In this document: positions 25,648-35,764 of the stretch, in pieces
Layout: each line of letters begins with the position of its first letter
Numbering within the stretch: the first letter of the stretch is position 1
NCBI GenBank assembly: GCA_005789205.1
Contig: SXYM01000046.1
Coordinates: 1 to 43,126, forward strand
Source of the DNA: Actinomycetota bacterium
GTDB taxonomy: Bacteria > Actinomycetota > Actinomycetes > Nanopelagicales > Nanopelagicaceae
Direction of reading: 5' to 3'
Length of the DNA: 43,126 nucleotides
Notes under the pieces: generated by a model
The model's database searches: none
What the model saw: only the letters and a program-made list of their open reading frames with translations
Told to the model about the DNA's origin: nothing
Position numbers and translations under genes: made by a program

Positions 25648-28600
25648 GTGCGTGGCTTAATTTCTTCGCTGCCAACGCAGTTAGAGGCATCTCATATCGT
25701 GGCACCTTCACCGACATATCCATTTCTCTTGGCAGCTCGCGCTGCGCATCACCCTTTACTTGTTGTTACAAGTTCTAGCCGCAGCAGTGAGGACCTTGTT
25801 AATGAACTTCGCGAGCTACATAACAATGTTTTTGAGTTCCCTGCATGGGAAACCCTGCCACATGAGCGTTTAAGCCCACGAAGTGACACTGTTGCAAAGA
25901 GAATTCAAACTCTCTATGAGTTAGAGAAGAAACAATCTGAATTCCCAATAGTTGTTACTCCAGTGCGTGGTGTTATTCATCGAATCATTGCAACTTTGGG
26001 TAAGGACGCACTTTTACAGTTAGAAATTGGTAAAGATCAATCTCTGGATAAACTCGTGCGTCACCTTTCATCTCTTTCCTATACACGCACTGATTTAGTT
26101 GAACACCGTGGCGAATTCGCAGTGCGCGGTGGAATCGTAGATTTGTTCCTACCGCTTGCAGATTATCCAATCCGTATCGATTTCTTTGGTGATGAGATTG
26201 AAGATATAAGCTACTTTGAAGTTGCTAATCAACGCACCTTTAAGCCAGTTGTTGGTGCCATACAGATTTATCCTTGCCGAGAACTTCTCATTACGAAAGA
26301 AATTCGACACCGCGCCATTGAACTTATCGACTCTTTACCGGCAGCCGCAGCAGAGCTTCTAGAAAAGATTAGCGAAGGCATGAGTTTTGAGGGCATGGAA
26401 TCTCTCATTCCCTTGCTTATCGATGAGACTGAAACAATTATTTCTAGAATGCCAGCTAATGCTCAAATTATCTTCATTGACGAAGAGCGGATTAAATCTA
26501 GGGCTTCTGATTTACTAGCAACAAATGAAGAATTCTTAAATGCATCGTGGAGTAATGCAGCACATGGGGCAGTGGCGCCTATACACGATGGCTCTGGAAC
26601 CTATATGTCGTGGGATGAGTTGAGTGCAGAAATTATCGAGCACAAGGTGGCCACAGGTTCCCTCTCACCATATGGCAGCGATTTAGCCGAAGACACAGAG
26701 TTCTTAGATTACAACGCGATAGATCCAATGCGCGGGGACATTGAGCGCACTATTGAACAGTTACGAAATGCTGTGGAATCTCATTTCACAGTGGTCTTTG
26801 CAACTCATGGTCACGGAATGCTTGAGAGATATGCAGGCATATTTAGGTCTGCAGATTTGCCAGTGCAGATAAATGAGAAGTTACTAGCTACTCCTACAAA
26901 AGGTGCAATTCATTTAACAACCTCAATCATTGCTCATGGTTTTGAAAGTGCAGCCCATCAAATCCTGTTCATGACTGAGCGAGATTTAACCGGTAGCAAG
27001 GGAAGTATTAAAGATTCAGGGCGCATGCCCACAAAACGAAAGCAATCTATAGATCCACTAGAGCTACGTGCTGGGGATTTTGTTGTGCATGAGCAACATG
27101 GAATTGGACGTTATGTTGAATTACTAGAGCGCACAGTTGCTGGAGTGACCCGCGAATACTTAATCATTGAATACGCGCCAGCTAAACGTGGACAACCTGG
27201 AGATCGCATATTTGTTCCAACAGATGCACTTGAGCAAGTCAGTAAATATGTGGGTGGTGAAACACCTACCGTGCACCGTATTGGTAGCGGTGAATGGCAA
27301 AAAGCTAAGGGTCGGGCACGTAAAGCTGTGCGCCAAATTGCAGGTGAACTCATTCGCTTATACGCAGCCCGCACAAGTTCTCCTGGCTTTGCTTTTTCAC
27401 CTGATACACCATGGCAGCGCGAATTAGAGGATTCTTTTTCATACATTGAAACTCCCGATCAGTTATCAACCATTAATGATGTTAAGGCAGATATGGAGCG
27501 CCCATATCCCATGGATCGCATCATCTGTGGTGATGTGGGTTATGGAAAGACTGAGATTGCAATTCGTGCAGCCTTTAAAGCTGTGCAGGATGGAAAGCAA
27601 GTAGCAATTCTTGTCCCAACAACATTGCTTGTTCAACAACACACAAAGACATTTGCCGAGCGTTATGCAGGTTTTCCATTAAATGTTGCAGGAATGTCTC
27701 GCTTTAACAGCGCTAAAGAGAGCAAAGAGGTTATTGATGGCCTTGCTGCGGGAACTGTTGATGTGGTTGTTGGAACCCACCGAATACTTTCCAACGATGT
27801 AGCTTTTAAAGATTTGGGTCTTGTTATCGTGGATGAAGAACAACGCTTTGGTGTTGAGCAAAAGGAATCTTTAAAGAAGCTTCGCACCACTGTGGACGTA
27901 TTAGCTATGTCGGCCACACCTATTCCCCGAACTCTTGAGATGGCAGTAACTGGCATTCGCGAAATGTCTACGATTACTACTCCACCTGAAGAGCGCCACC
28001 CAATCCTTACTTATGTGGGACCTGCAGAAGAGGCGCAGATTACTGCAGCTATCCACCGTGAACTCTTACGTGATGGTCAGATTTTCTATTTACATAATCG
28101 CGTTGAAAGCATTGATCGCACAGCAGCCAGGTTGCAAGAGTTAGTACCAGAGGCGCGTATTCGCGTGGCACACGGGCAGATGAGTGAAGGCGCACTCGAA
28201 GAAGTGATTCTGGCTTTCTGGAACCGTGACTTTGATGTGCTTGTATGCACAACAATTGTGGAGAGTGGCTTAGATATTCAAAATGCCAACACACTTATTG
28301 TTGAACGAGCTGACATGTTTGGTCTGTCTCAACTTCATCAACTACGTGGGCGTGTTGGCCGTGGTCGTGAACGTGCATACGCCTATTTCCTATATCCAGC
28401 CGACCAACCACTTTCGGAGTTAGCTCATGATCGTTTAACAACTATTGCAGCCAATACTGAGCTGGGTTCTGGAATGCGGGTAGCACTTAAAGATTTAGAG
28501 ATTCGCGGAGCCGGAAATCTGTTGGGTGGTGAACAGTCTGGCCACATCGCAGATGTTGGATTTGATTTATACATGCGCATGGTGGGCGAAGCAGTGCAAG

Positions 28601-29121
28601 ATTACAAGCAGGGAATTATTGAAACCGAAGAAAAGGTTTCAGAGTGCAAAGTTGAGCTTCCAATCAATGCGCATTTATCCAGTGAGTATGTGCCAGGGGA
28701 GAGATTGCGCCTTGATCTCTATCGACGTTTAGCTGATGTTAAAAACCCATTAGATGTTGAATCAATTCGCGCCGAACTACTTGATCGATTCGGAGAATTA
28801 CCTGAGGAAGCAGTTGCCCTGTTGGGAGTTGCTCAACTTCGTGCACAAGCAAAGATCGCCAAGTTAACAGAGGTAGTTATTCAAGGAAAATACCTGCGAC
28901 TAGCTCCCTTAACTTTGCCTGAGTCACGTCAGTTACGTCTGTCACGTTTGTATCCTGGTTCACTCTATAAACCGGCTACACGCACCGTTTTGGTTGCATT
29001 GGCCAAAGGCCCCGCGTGGAATCCGTCCCAGAATGAGCCTGAGATAGTGGATACTTCTCTTCTGGCCTGGGTCGTTGAGGCTGTTAACCAACTAAGCGAA
29101 GCACCGAAAGTGAGTTCATAG
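25648..29121 (+). CDS. mfd: Transcription-repair coupling factor
   Basis: 1157 residues. Mfd removes RNA polymerase stalled at DNA lesions and recruits UvrA. The N-terminal UvrB-like module (to about 350), the RNAP-binding CarD-like domain (from about 470, DFVVHEQHGIGRYVEL) and a RecG-like SF2 helicase with Walker A GDVGYGKTEIAIRAAF, DEEQRFGVEQKE, AMSATPIPRTLEMA, and QLRGRVGRGRERAYAYF are visible. A C-terminal TRCF domain ends the protein. The start is GTG 25648 after AGGGAGG (spacing 7). The next gene overlaps by one base. Confidence 0.97.
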   Translation: MRGLISSLPTQLEASHIVAPSPTYPFLLAARAAHHPLLVVTSSSRSSEDLVNELRELHNNVFEFPAWETLPHERLSPRSDTVAKRIQTLYELEKKQSEFPIVVTPVRGVIHRIIATLGKDALLQLEIGKDQSLDKLVRHLSSLSYTRTDLVEHRGEFAVRGGIVDLFLPLADYPIRIDFFGDEIEDISYFEVANQRTFKPVVGAIQIYPCRELLITKEIRHRAIELIDSLPAAAAELLEKISEGMSFEGMESLIPLLIDETETIISRMPANAQIIFIDEERIKSRASDLLATNEEFLNASWSNAAHGAVAPIHDGSGTYMSWDELSAEIIEHKVATGSLSPYGSDLAEDTEFLDYNAIDPMRGDIERTIEQLRNAVESHFTVVFATHGHGMLERYAGIFRSADLPVQINEKLLATPTKGAIHLTTSIIAHGFESAAHQILFMTERDLTGSKGSIKDSGRMPTKRKQSIDPLELRAGDFVVHEQHGIGRYVELLERTVAGVTREYLIIEYAPAKRGQPGDRIFVPTDALEQVSKYVGGETPTVHRIGSGEWQKAKGRARKAVRQIAGELIRLYAARTSSPGFAFSPDTPWQRELEDSFSYIETPDQLSTINDVKADMERPYPMDRIICGDVGYGKTEIAIRAAFKAVQDGKQVAILVPTTLLVQQHTKTFAERYAGFPLNVAGMSRFNSAKESKEVIDGLAAGTVDVVVGTHRILSNDVAFKDLGLVIVDEEQRFGVEQKESLKKLRTTVDVLAMSATPIPRTLEMAVTGIREMSTITTPPEERHPILTYVGPAEEAQITAAIHRELLRDGQIFYLHNRVESIDRTAARLQELVPEARIRVAHGQMSEGALEEVILAFWNRDFDVLVCTTIVESGLDIQNANTLIVERADMFGLSQLHQLRGRVGRGRERAYAYFLYPADQPLSELAHDRLTTIAANTELGSGMRVALKDLEIRGAGNLLGGEQSGHIADVGFDLYMRMVGEAVQDYKQGIIETEEKVSECKVELPINAHLSSEYVPGERLRLDLYRRLADVKNPLDVESIRAELLDRFGELPEEAVALLGVAQLRAQAKIAKLTEVVIQGKYLRLAPLTLPESRQLRLSRLYPGSLYKPATRTVLVALAKGPAWNPSQNEPEIVDTSLLAWVVEAVNQLSEAPKVSS

Positions 29122-29723
29122 TGAAGAAGATTCTGGCCCTCGTTGCCGTTGCAACCACACTCCTACTAACTGGATGTTCCCAAGTTGGTTCTGCAGCAAC
29201 TTTAGGCAGCACAAAGATTTCACAAGCCACAGTGCAAAGTAGTATTGATGCAATTCTTGTGGCTCGCCAAGGTGTTGACACCTCACAGATGCAAATTGAA
29301 ACTGGCGAAGTGCTAAATCGCGGTCAGCTACGTTTTCACTTATTAACAGCCCTTCTTCGTGAAGTTGGAAAAGAAATCAAACTTTCAGTCTCAAAGGCAG
29401 AGATTGATACTCGCCGCCAGAGCATCATTGATCAAGTTGGTGGAGAAGAAGCACTTCCAAACGCACTTGTTGGTGCAGGAATTGCTCCAAAGGATTTTAA
29501 TCAATACATCGAAGCGATTTCACTTTCGGACAAGATTAGCCAGGCATTAACAGCTGCAGGAGTAACTGAGGCCGATATGGGAGCACAGATTCAAAAGCTT
29601 GTAGTTGCAAAAGCCAAAGAACTGGGCGTGACCGTTAACCCACGTTATGGCAAATGGGATCCAACAGTGGCTGACATTGTTGCCTCAGATGCAGCAGGTA
29701 ATGCTGTAACCCCAACAGAGTAA
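29121..29723 (+). CDS. SurA-N-like lipoprotein
   Basis: 200 residues. A signal peptide ends in the lipobox LTGC (C19), so the mature protein is lipid-anchored outside the membrane. The remainder is mostly helical and resembles the N-terminal chaperone part of SurA/PrsA proteins (KISQATVQSSIDAIL, SKAEIDTRRQSIIDQVGGEE). There is no PPIase domain. A role in folding or handling of secreted proteins is plausible but unproven. GTG start overlaps the mfd stop by one base, and mazG follows after 11 bases. Confidence 0.8.
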   Translation: MKKILALVAVATTLLLTGCSQVGSAATLGSTKISQATVQSSIDAILVARQGVDTSQMQIETGEVLNRGQLRFHLLTALLREVGKEIKLSVSKAEIDTRRQSIIDQVGGEEALPNALVGAGIAPKDFNQYIEAISLSDKISQALTAAGVTEADMGAQIQKLVVAKAKELGVTVNPRYGKWDPTVADIVASDAAGNAVTPTE

Positions 29724-29734
29724 AGATTTAGTCG

Positions 29735-30385
29735 ATGACGCAGGGTTCACAGCTTCAACGCTTAGTTGAGGTTATGAACCAACTGCGCTCTCCTGGGGGC
29801 TGTCCTTGGGATGCAGAACAAACACATGAGTCACTTCTTAAGTATCTTTTAGAAGAGTCCTATGAATTTGTCGATGCTGTAGCAGGTGGAGATCGCGTTG
29901 AAATGCGCGAAGAACTCGGCGATGTATTACTACAGGTTTATTTCCATGCACGTATCGCCCAAGAACATCCAAGTGATCCATTTTCAATTGAAGATGTGGC
30001 TCAAGGCATCGCTGATAAGTTGATTAGGCGCCATCCCCACGTCTTTGCTGGAGTTGAAGTCAAAACTTCAGAAGATGTTTTGCAAAACTGGGAAGATATT
30101 AAAAAGAAAGAAAAGGGCCGCACGTCAGCCCTTGATGGGATCGCTATGGCGCAGCCAGCATTACCTTTAATTGAAAAGCTTTTATATCGCGCCGAAAAAT
30201 ACAACGTTGATCTGCACACCCCATCGTTTGCTGACATGAGTGGGGATGCTGATGAAGGTGCCGTGGGAGCTGCGTTACTGGCCGTTATTGCATGGGCCCA
30301 CGCCAATGGAATAGATGCTGAGGCGGCGCTACGCAAAGAGGCGTTGAAGTTAAGCAAACAAGTGAGCGCTATCGAGGCACGGTAG
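29735..30385 (+). CDS. mazG: MazG-family nucleotide pyrophosphohydrolase
   Basis: 216 residues with one clear MazG domain near the N-terminus: SPGGCPWDAEQTHESLLKYL, then the metal-binding EESYEFVDAV and EELGDVLLQVYFHA. The middle has RRHPHVFAGVEVKT and NWEDIKKKEKG. MazG hydrolyses NTPs to NMP and PPi, limiting abnormal nucleotides or ppGpp. It falls between mfd and eno as in other actinobacteria. Confidence 0.95.
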   Translation: MTQGSQLQRLVEVMNQLRSPGGCPWDAEQTHESLLKYLLEESYEFVDAVAGGDRVEMREELGDVLLQVYFHARIAQEHPSDPFSIEDVAQGIADKLIRRHPHVFAGVEVKTSEDVLQNWEDIKKKEKGRTSALDGIAMAQPALPLIEKLLYRAEKYNVDLHTPSFADMSGDADEGAVGAALLAVIAWAHANGIDAEAALRKEALKLSKQVSAIEAR

Positions 30386-30431
30386 GATTAGTCCAGTAAA
30401 GATTGTGCGATTTCAGCGTTGAGGTCTACGG

Positions 30432-30442
30432 CACAAATTGTG
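30432..30442. promoter_or_regulatory. Palindrome in the eno leader
   Basis: CACAA-A-TTGTG, a perfect 5+5 inverted repeat, 22 bases before the eno start. It may bind a regulator or be chance; only one copy was noticed. Confidence 0.25.
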
Positions 30443-30449
30443 TAAGTGA

Positions 30450-31742
<1,293 letters not shown>

Positions 31743-31750
31743 GTGATTTT

Positions 31751-32149
31751 GTGGCGCGTCGACAATTAAATTTTAGACGTCGACGTAATTCGGGACGTGC
31801 ATTGGCGTTATGGACAATATTTTTTGTATTGGCTCTAGCCATTGCACCTCCTGTAAAGAACTACTTCACCCAGCGGGCTCAAATCAGTGCGCTGAAATCA
31901 CAATTGGCTTCAGATAACAAAGCGCTAGAAGCCGCGCGCCAAGAACTTCTGTTGTGGCAAGATCCTGAATACATTAAGTCTCAAGCCCGTGAGCGTTTGC
32001 ACTTTGTTTTACCAGGTGAGCGTCAATACATAGTGACAGAAAATGGAACTGCATCAAATACAGATGAGGGCACTAAGGTGGCTAACTCCCTAACAGATGG
32101 ACAACCTTGGTATTCAAGGCTTATTGCATCCATCACAGAAGCGGGCTAA
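31751..32149 (+). CDS. ftsB: Septum formation initiator, FtsB/DivIC family
   Basis: 132 residues: a basic N-terminus (RRQLNFRRRRNSGR), one TM helix (about 17-35), a coiled coil (QISALKSQLASDNKALEAAR) and the conserved DPEYIKSQARERLHFVLPGE. FtsB/DivIC scaffolds the late divisome with FtsL and FtsQ. GTG start eight bases after eno. The eno-ftsB-DUF501-ppx order is standard in actinobacteria. Confidence 0.93.
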   Translation: MARRQLNFRRRRNSGRALALWTIFFVLALAIAPPVKNYFTQRAQISALKSQLASDNKALEAARQELLLWQDPEYIKSQARERLHFVLPGERQYIVTENGTASNTDEGTKVANSLTDGQPWYSRLIASITEAG

Positions 32150-32153
32150 TCCT

Positions 32154-32642
32154 TTGCGCGAAGTAACACAAGCAGATTTAGATTGCATTGAAATTCAATT
32201 AGGTCGCACACCTCGTAACGTTCATGCAATTGCTTACCGCTGTCCATGTGGCAAACCTGCAGTAGTTGAAACACCGCCGCGCCTTGCCGATGGCACACCT
32301 TTCCCAACTTTCTATTACGCAACCTGCCCGCGTTTAACTGCAGCAATTTCAACCCTTGAAACAACGGGCTTAATGGGTGAGATGAATGATCGATTAGAAA
32401 TTGATGCAGAGTTAGCAGGGGCCTATCACGCAGCTCATGATGACTACATTGCAGCGCGATCAGCACTTGGGATTGATGTTGCTGAGGTAGAAAATGTCTC
32501 TGCAGGCGGAATGCCAACGCGCGTTAAATGCCTGCATTCTCTTATCGCGCACTCACTTTCAGCTGGTTCAGATGTGAACCCATTAGGCGATGAAGCTTTG
32601 GCAAAACTACCCAAGTGGTGGGAAGGCAATCCATGCGAGTAG
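32154..32642 (+). CDS. DUF501 family protein
   Basis: About 162 residues from TTG 32154 (product LREVTQADLDCIEIQLGR), four bases after ftsB; an upstream ATG at 32097 would overlap ftsB by 53 bases and is less likely. The hallmark is AYRCPCGKPAVVETPPRL, then FPTFYYATCPRLTAAISTLE and RVKCLHSLIAHSL. The cysteines and His suggest a metal or redox site, but the family has no assigned function. It overlaps ppx by 10 bases. Confidence 0.9.
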   Translation: MREVTQADLDCIEIQLGRTPRNVHAIAYRCPCGKPAVVETPPRLADGTPFPTFYYATCPRLTAAISTLETTGLMGEMNDRLEIDAELAGAYHAAHDDYIAARSALGIDVAEVENVSAGGMPTRVKCLHSLIAHSLSAGSDVNPLGDEALAKLPKWWEGNPCE

Positions 32643-33553
32643 CAGCCATTGATTGCGGCACTAACTCAATTCGCTTGCTGATTGCAGATATTGAGGGCGC
32701 GAGCTTTCGTGAAGTTCTGCGCACGATGGAGATTGTCCGCTTGGGTCAAGGTGTTGATGAGACCGGGCAGTTCCACCCAGATGCAATCACTCGCACATTG
32801 GCAGCCGTCGATAAATTTGCTGGAGAGATTGCAAAGCGCGGCGTTGAGAAGATTCGTTTTTGTGCAACTAGTGCAACACGCGATGCAACAAATCGTCACC
32901 TCTTTGTTGATGGAGTGCGCGAACGACTAGGGATTGAACCTGAAGTAATTAGTGGGGATGAAGAAGCAGCACTTTCTTTTGCTGGAGCAATCCAAGATTT
33001 TCAAGCATCCGATGGTCCTTTTCTTGTCGTTGATATTGGCGGCGGATCAACTGAGTTTGTCTTTGGCACAACAAGTGTTGAATCTGCCAAGTCAGTCAAC
33101 ATCGGTTGCGTGAGAATGACTGAGCGTCACTTTGCACATGATCCCGCAAAACAATCACAAGTCGATGCAGCACGGGCCGACATTATTGAGGCGATTGCAA
33201 AGGCTGCCAGCATCGTTCCAATTACAAAAGCCAAGACCTTAATCGCAGTTGCTGGCACAGCAACCACAGTTGCAGCTGCTGCATTGAACTTATCTGAATA
33301 CGATCGCTATGCAATTCACTTATCTCGAATCAGTACCGAGCAAGTTCATGAAACATCACAACTGTTTTTAACCAACACCCGAGTCGAACGTTCAACCCTT
33401 GGTTATATGCACCCAGGTCGAGTGGATGTAATTCCTGCAGGTGCATTAGTTCTTTCAGAGATCATGCGCGCAACAGGGGCAAGTGAATTCGTGGCATCTG
33501 AATCAGATATCTTGGATGGAATTGCCCGTTCATTAGCTGGAATGAGCGATTAG
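32633..33553 (+). CDS. ppx: Ppx/GppA-family exopolyphosphatase
   Basis: 306 residues from ATG 32633, preceded by GGGAAGG at spacing 7. The actin-like ATPase fold shows AAIDCGTNSIRLLIADI, CATSATRDATN, EVISGDEEAALSFAGA and DIGGGSTEFVFG. It hydrolyses polyphosphate or pppGpp. The short actinobacterial form lacks the C-terminal HD-like domain of E. coli Ppx. A tRNA-Leu follows. Confidence 0.94.
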   Translation: MRVAAIDCGTNSIRLLIADIEGASFREVLRTMEIVRLGQGVDETGQFHPDAITRTLAAVDKFAGEIAKRGVEKIRFCATSATRDATNRHLFVDGVRERLGIEPEVISGDEEAALSFAGAIQDFQASDGPFLVVDIGGGSTEFVFGTTSVESAKSVNIGCVRMTERHFAHDPAKQSQVDAARADIIEAIAKAASIVPITKAKTLIAVAGTATTVAAAALNLSEYDRYAIHLSRISTEQVHETSQLFLTNTRVERSTLGYMHPGRVDVIPAGALVLSEIMRATGASEFVASESDILDGIARSLAGMSD

Positions 33554-33563
33554 AAAAGCAGGG

Positions 33564-33569
33564 TAGATT
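33564..33569 (+). promoter_or_regulatory. Possible -10 element for tRNA-Leu
   Basis: TAGATT at 33564-33569 lies 15 bases before the mature tRNA. It is embedded in a small hairpin GGGTA/TACCC (33561-33574). No clear -35 was found. Confidence 0.35.
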
Positions 33570-33584
33570 TACCCCTTGCACGTG

Positions 33585-33660
33585 GCCCCGATAGCCCAAT
33601 GGCAGAGGCAGAGGACTTAAAATCCTCCCAGTGTGGGTTCGACCCCCACTCGGGGCACCA
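33585..33660 (+). tRNA. tRNA-Leu (anticodon TAA), short variable loop
   Basis: Acceptor GCCCCGA (33585-33591) pairs with TCGGGGC (33650-33656); A discriminator and encoded CCA follow. The anticodon stem GAGGA/TCCTC encloses CTTAAAA with TAA at 33618-33620. The T stem GTGGG/CCCAC is perfect. The variable region is only five bases (CCAGT), whereas bacterial leucine tRNAs normally carry a long variable arm. The anticodon says Leu (UUA codons, common here); the body is class I. Confidence 0.88.
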
Positions 33661-33700
33661 CCTTCGCATAGCCCGGGAATCTTCTAGGCCCTAAACTTGT

Positions 33701-33731
33701 TATGCACGACAACCACCAGAGGTTCTGGTGG
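33701..33731 (+). promoter_or_regulatory. -10 element and 5' hairpin before the Bax-inhibitor-like gene
   Basis: TATGCA at 33701-33706 fits a -10. Six bases later begins a perfect 8-bp hairpin, CCACCAGA (33713-33720), GGT loop, TCTGGTGG (33724-33731). If transcription starts near 33712-33713 the mRNA begins with this stem. No T-run follows. Confidence 0.4.
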
Positions 33732-33754
33732 CACTACAAAAGGAGAGAAAAGAT

Positions 33755-34540
33755 ATGCGCAGTTCAAACCCTGTTTTAGGACGGGCGTTTAATCAGCGTG
33801 GATACGCTGCATTTGATCCGAGCACAATTAACTCAGACCCAGCAGCGATGGAAGATCTTTATAACGCACCAGCTGCATCTTCGATGCGAACAGGTCGCAT
33901 GACGATTGACGATGTTGTCACTCGCACAGGAATTTTATTTGCTGTTTTAGTTTCCGTTGGCGCAGTTGCATGGACACTTAACCTTGGCGGTGGGGCAATG
34001 TTGCTCGGTGTCCTTGGTGGTTTCGCACTTGCCATGGTCAATACCTTTAGCAAAACCGTTAAGCCTGCGCTAGCAATTGCATATGCAGCTTTTCAAGGTT
34101 TAGCACTTGGAACAATTAGCAACATCTACAACTCTGCATATGCAGGAATTGTTAGCCAAGCAATCATCGTAACTATCTGTGCATTCACAGGAATGCTCTT
34201 TGCTTATAAGAGCGGGCGCATCCGTGTGACACCTAAGTTCACTAAGGTGCTCATGACTGCATTGATCGGTTACTTAGTACTAGCACTGCTTTCATTTGTT
34301 GGTTCATTCTTTGGTGCAAGCATCTATAACATCGGTGGTCTTGGTTTAATCATGGCTGCAGGTGGAATGGTTCTTGCTAGCTTCTTCTTGATTCTAGATT
34401 TTGATCAGATTCAAAAGGGAATCAATGCCGGAGCACCAGAATCAGAGTCATGGCGTGCTGCTTTTGGTTTGATGGTCACAATTGTGTGGCTATATCTTGA
34501 AGTTCTGCGTCTGCTTTCAATCTTGCGCGGCAACGACTAA
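33755..34540 (+). CDS. Bax inhibitor-1/YccA-like membrane protein
   Basis: 261 residues from ATG 33755, eight bases after AAAGGAGAG; the frame is open to 33728 but that part overlaps the leader hairpin. A polar N-terminus (about 50 residues) precedes seven TM helices. The segment LRLLSILRGND ends the protein, and WRAAFGLMVTIVWLYLEVLRL resembles the family C-terminus. Actinobacterial Bax_inhibitor-1-like proteins have unknown roles; ion-leak or proteostasis roles are proposed for relatives. Convergent with an MFS gene, stops abutting. Confidence 0.9.
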   Translation: MRSSNPVLGRAFNQRGYAAFDPSTINSDPAAMEDLYNAPAASSMRTGRMTIDDVVTRTGILFAVLVSVGAVAWTLNLGGGAMLLGVLGGFALAMVNTFSKTVKPALAIAYAAFQGLALGTISNIYNSAYAGIVSQAIIVTICAFTGMLFAYKSGRIRVTPKFTKVLMTALIGYLVLALLSFVGSFFGASIYNIGGLGLIMAAGGMVLASFFLILDFDQIQKGINAGAPESESWRAAFGLMVTIVWLYLEVLRLLSILRGND

Positions 34541-35764
34541 TTACAGATCTTCATCGAGGGGCCTCAGGTTTTTAACCTGGGGCTCTTCGACATTTCTAGT
34601 CTCTGGTATTTGATAAACCAAGACAAGTGCAATAACAAAGATGGCAGCCGACATGCCAAATGCTGCGCGATAAGAAAAGAGATCTGAAACTGCGCCAATA
34701 ATAATTGGTCCAACCATCATTCCAGCATCACCTGCCATCTGGAAAATAGCAATGACCTTGCCACCTTTGCCCTTAATAACATCGCCCACAATGCTGGCTG
34801 GAGTGATTGAAATAAAAGCACCGCCAAATCCAAGAACTGCCATTGCCAGCAAATACATCCAGACGTTAACTGAGAATGTAAGTAAGAGAACTCCGAGTAA
34901 AACTACTTGCGCACCGATTATTGAAGCAGCACGCCGCCCCTTCTCATCTGAATATCTACCAGCTCGCAGCAGTATTGCACCTTGAATAACTGCAGATACT
35001 GCAAGACCATAACCAACTATTGCTGTCGTGGAGTTCAACTCTTCTGTAACAAAGACTGGCAATATTGATGCACGAAGACCAAAAAACACCCAAGTACCAA
35101 TAAAAGTAAGCACAAGTGCGATTCGATAGGGTTTCATCACTAAGGCTTCACGCACAGTTGTGTGGTCTGATGTATCCACACTTTTATCAACTTTGCCGAT
35201 TTTATCGCCCTTGAGGAAAAAGTGTGCAACTGTTCCAGAACAGATAAGCATTCCTGAATAAACGAAGAATGGTGCACGAAGTGAAATAACTGAGAGCAAG
35301 CCACCAATTGCAGGACCTGCGATACCACCTAAAAGAAATGAACCTTGATAGACCGATTGTGCTCGCCCACGATTAGCATCATCTACAGATCGCATAATCA
35401 CAGAACCTGCGGCCACTGAAAACATTGATGAACCAAGGCCTCCAGCAGCACGGAAAATAAGAAGCTGTTCATAGCTTTGTGAGAGGCCAGATAAAAATGT
35501 AAAGAGTGCAACCATGAATACGCCAGAGGAGAACACTGCTCTCTCACCAAATTTATCTACCAAAGTGCCAGAGATTAATCCAGAGGCAAAGCGAGTAATC
35601 GCAAAAGCAGAAACCATTAGGCCAATTGCTGCGTTGTTTACCCCAAAAGATTTAGCAAAAACTGGGATTGCCGGTAATACGATGCCAAACCCAACGGCAA
35701 CAAAAAAGGATGCAGCAATAAGTATGGATACTTCTCTCGGCAGATCTTTAAATGGAGATTGCAT
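34541..35764 (-). CDS. MFS transporter (DHA1-like)
   Basis: 407 residues and about 12 TM helices. The motif-A region between TM2 and TM3 reads SGTLVDKFGERAVF; a motif-C-like GGIAGPAIGGLL lies in TM5. MFS DHA1 proteins export drugs or metabolites by proton antiport; the substrate is unknown. Its ATG (35764) shares a base with the stop codon of the DHA2 remnant upstream (TAATG), so it may once have been coupled to a complete pump gene. Confidence 0.9.
   Translation of the reverse strand: MQSPFKDLPREVSILIAASFFVAVGFGIVLPAIPVFAKSFGVNNAAIGLMVSAFAITRFASGLISGTLVDKFGERAVFSSGVFMVALFTFLSGLSQSYEQLLIFRAAGGLGSSMFSVAAGSVIMRSVDDANRGRAQSVYQGSFLLGGIAGPAIGGLLSVISLRAPFFVYSGMLICSGTVAHFFLKGDKIGKVDKSVDTSDHTTVREALVMKPYRIALVLTFIGTWVFFGLRASILPVFVTEELNSTTAIVGYGLAVSAVIQGAILLRAGRYSDEKGRRAASIIGAQVVLLGVLLLTFSVNVWMYLLAMAVLGFGGAFISITPASIVGDVIKGKGGKVIAIFQMAGDAGMMVGPIIIGAVSDLFSYRAAFGMSAAIFVIALVLVYQIPETRNVEEPQVKNLRPLDEDL
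34561..34583. terminator. Hairpin at the convergent Bax-inhibitor/MFS junction
   Basis: GCCTCAGGTT (34561-34570) and AACCTGGGGC (34574-34583) form a 10-bp stem with one G-T pair and a three-base loop, inside the last codons of the minus-strand MFS gene and 20 bases after the plus-strand stop. No T-run follows on either strand, so termination is a guess. Confidence 0.35.

Noticed and set aside
32097-32153. ATG 32097 as the start of the DUF501 gene
   Set aside because: It would overlap ftsB by 53 bases; TTG 32154, four bases after the ftsB stop, gives the family-like N-terminus.
34561-34583. A standard rho-independent terminator
   Set aside because: The stem is good but no T-run follows on either strand and it lies inside the MFS coding sequence; kept only as a low-confidence feature.
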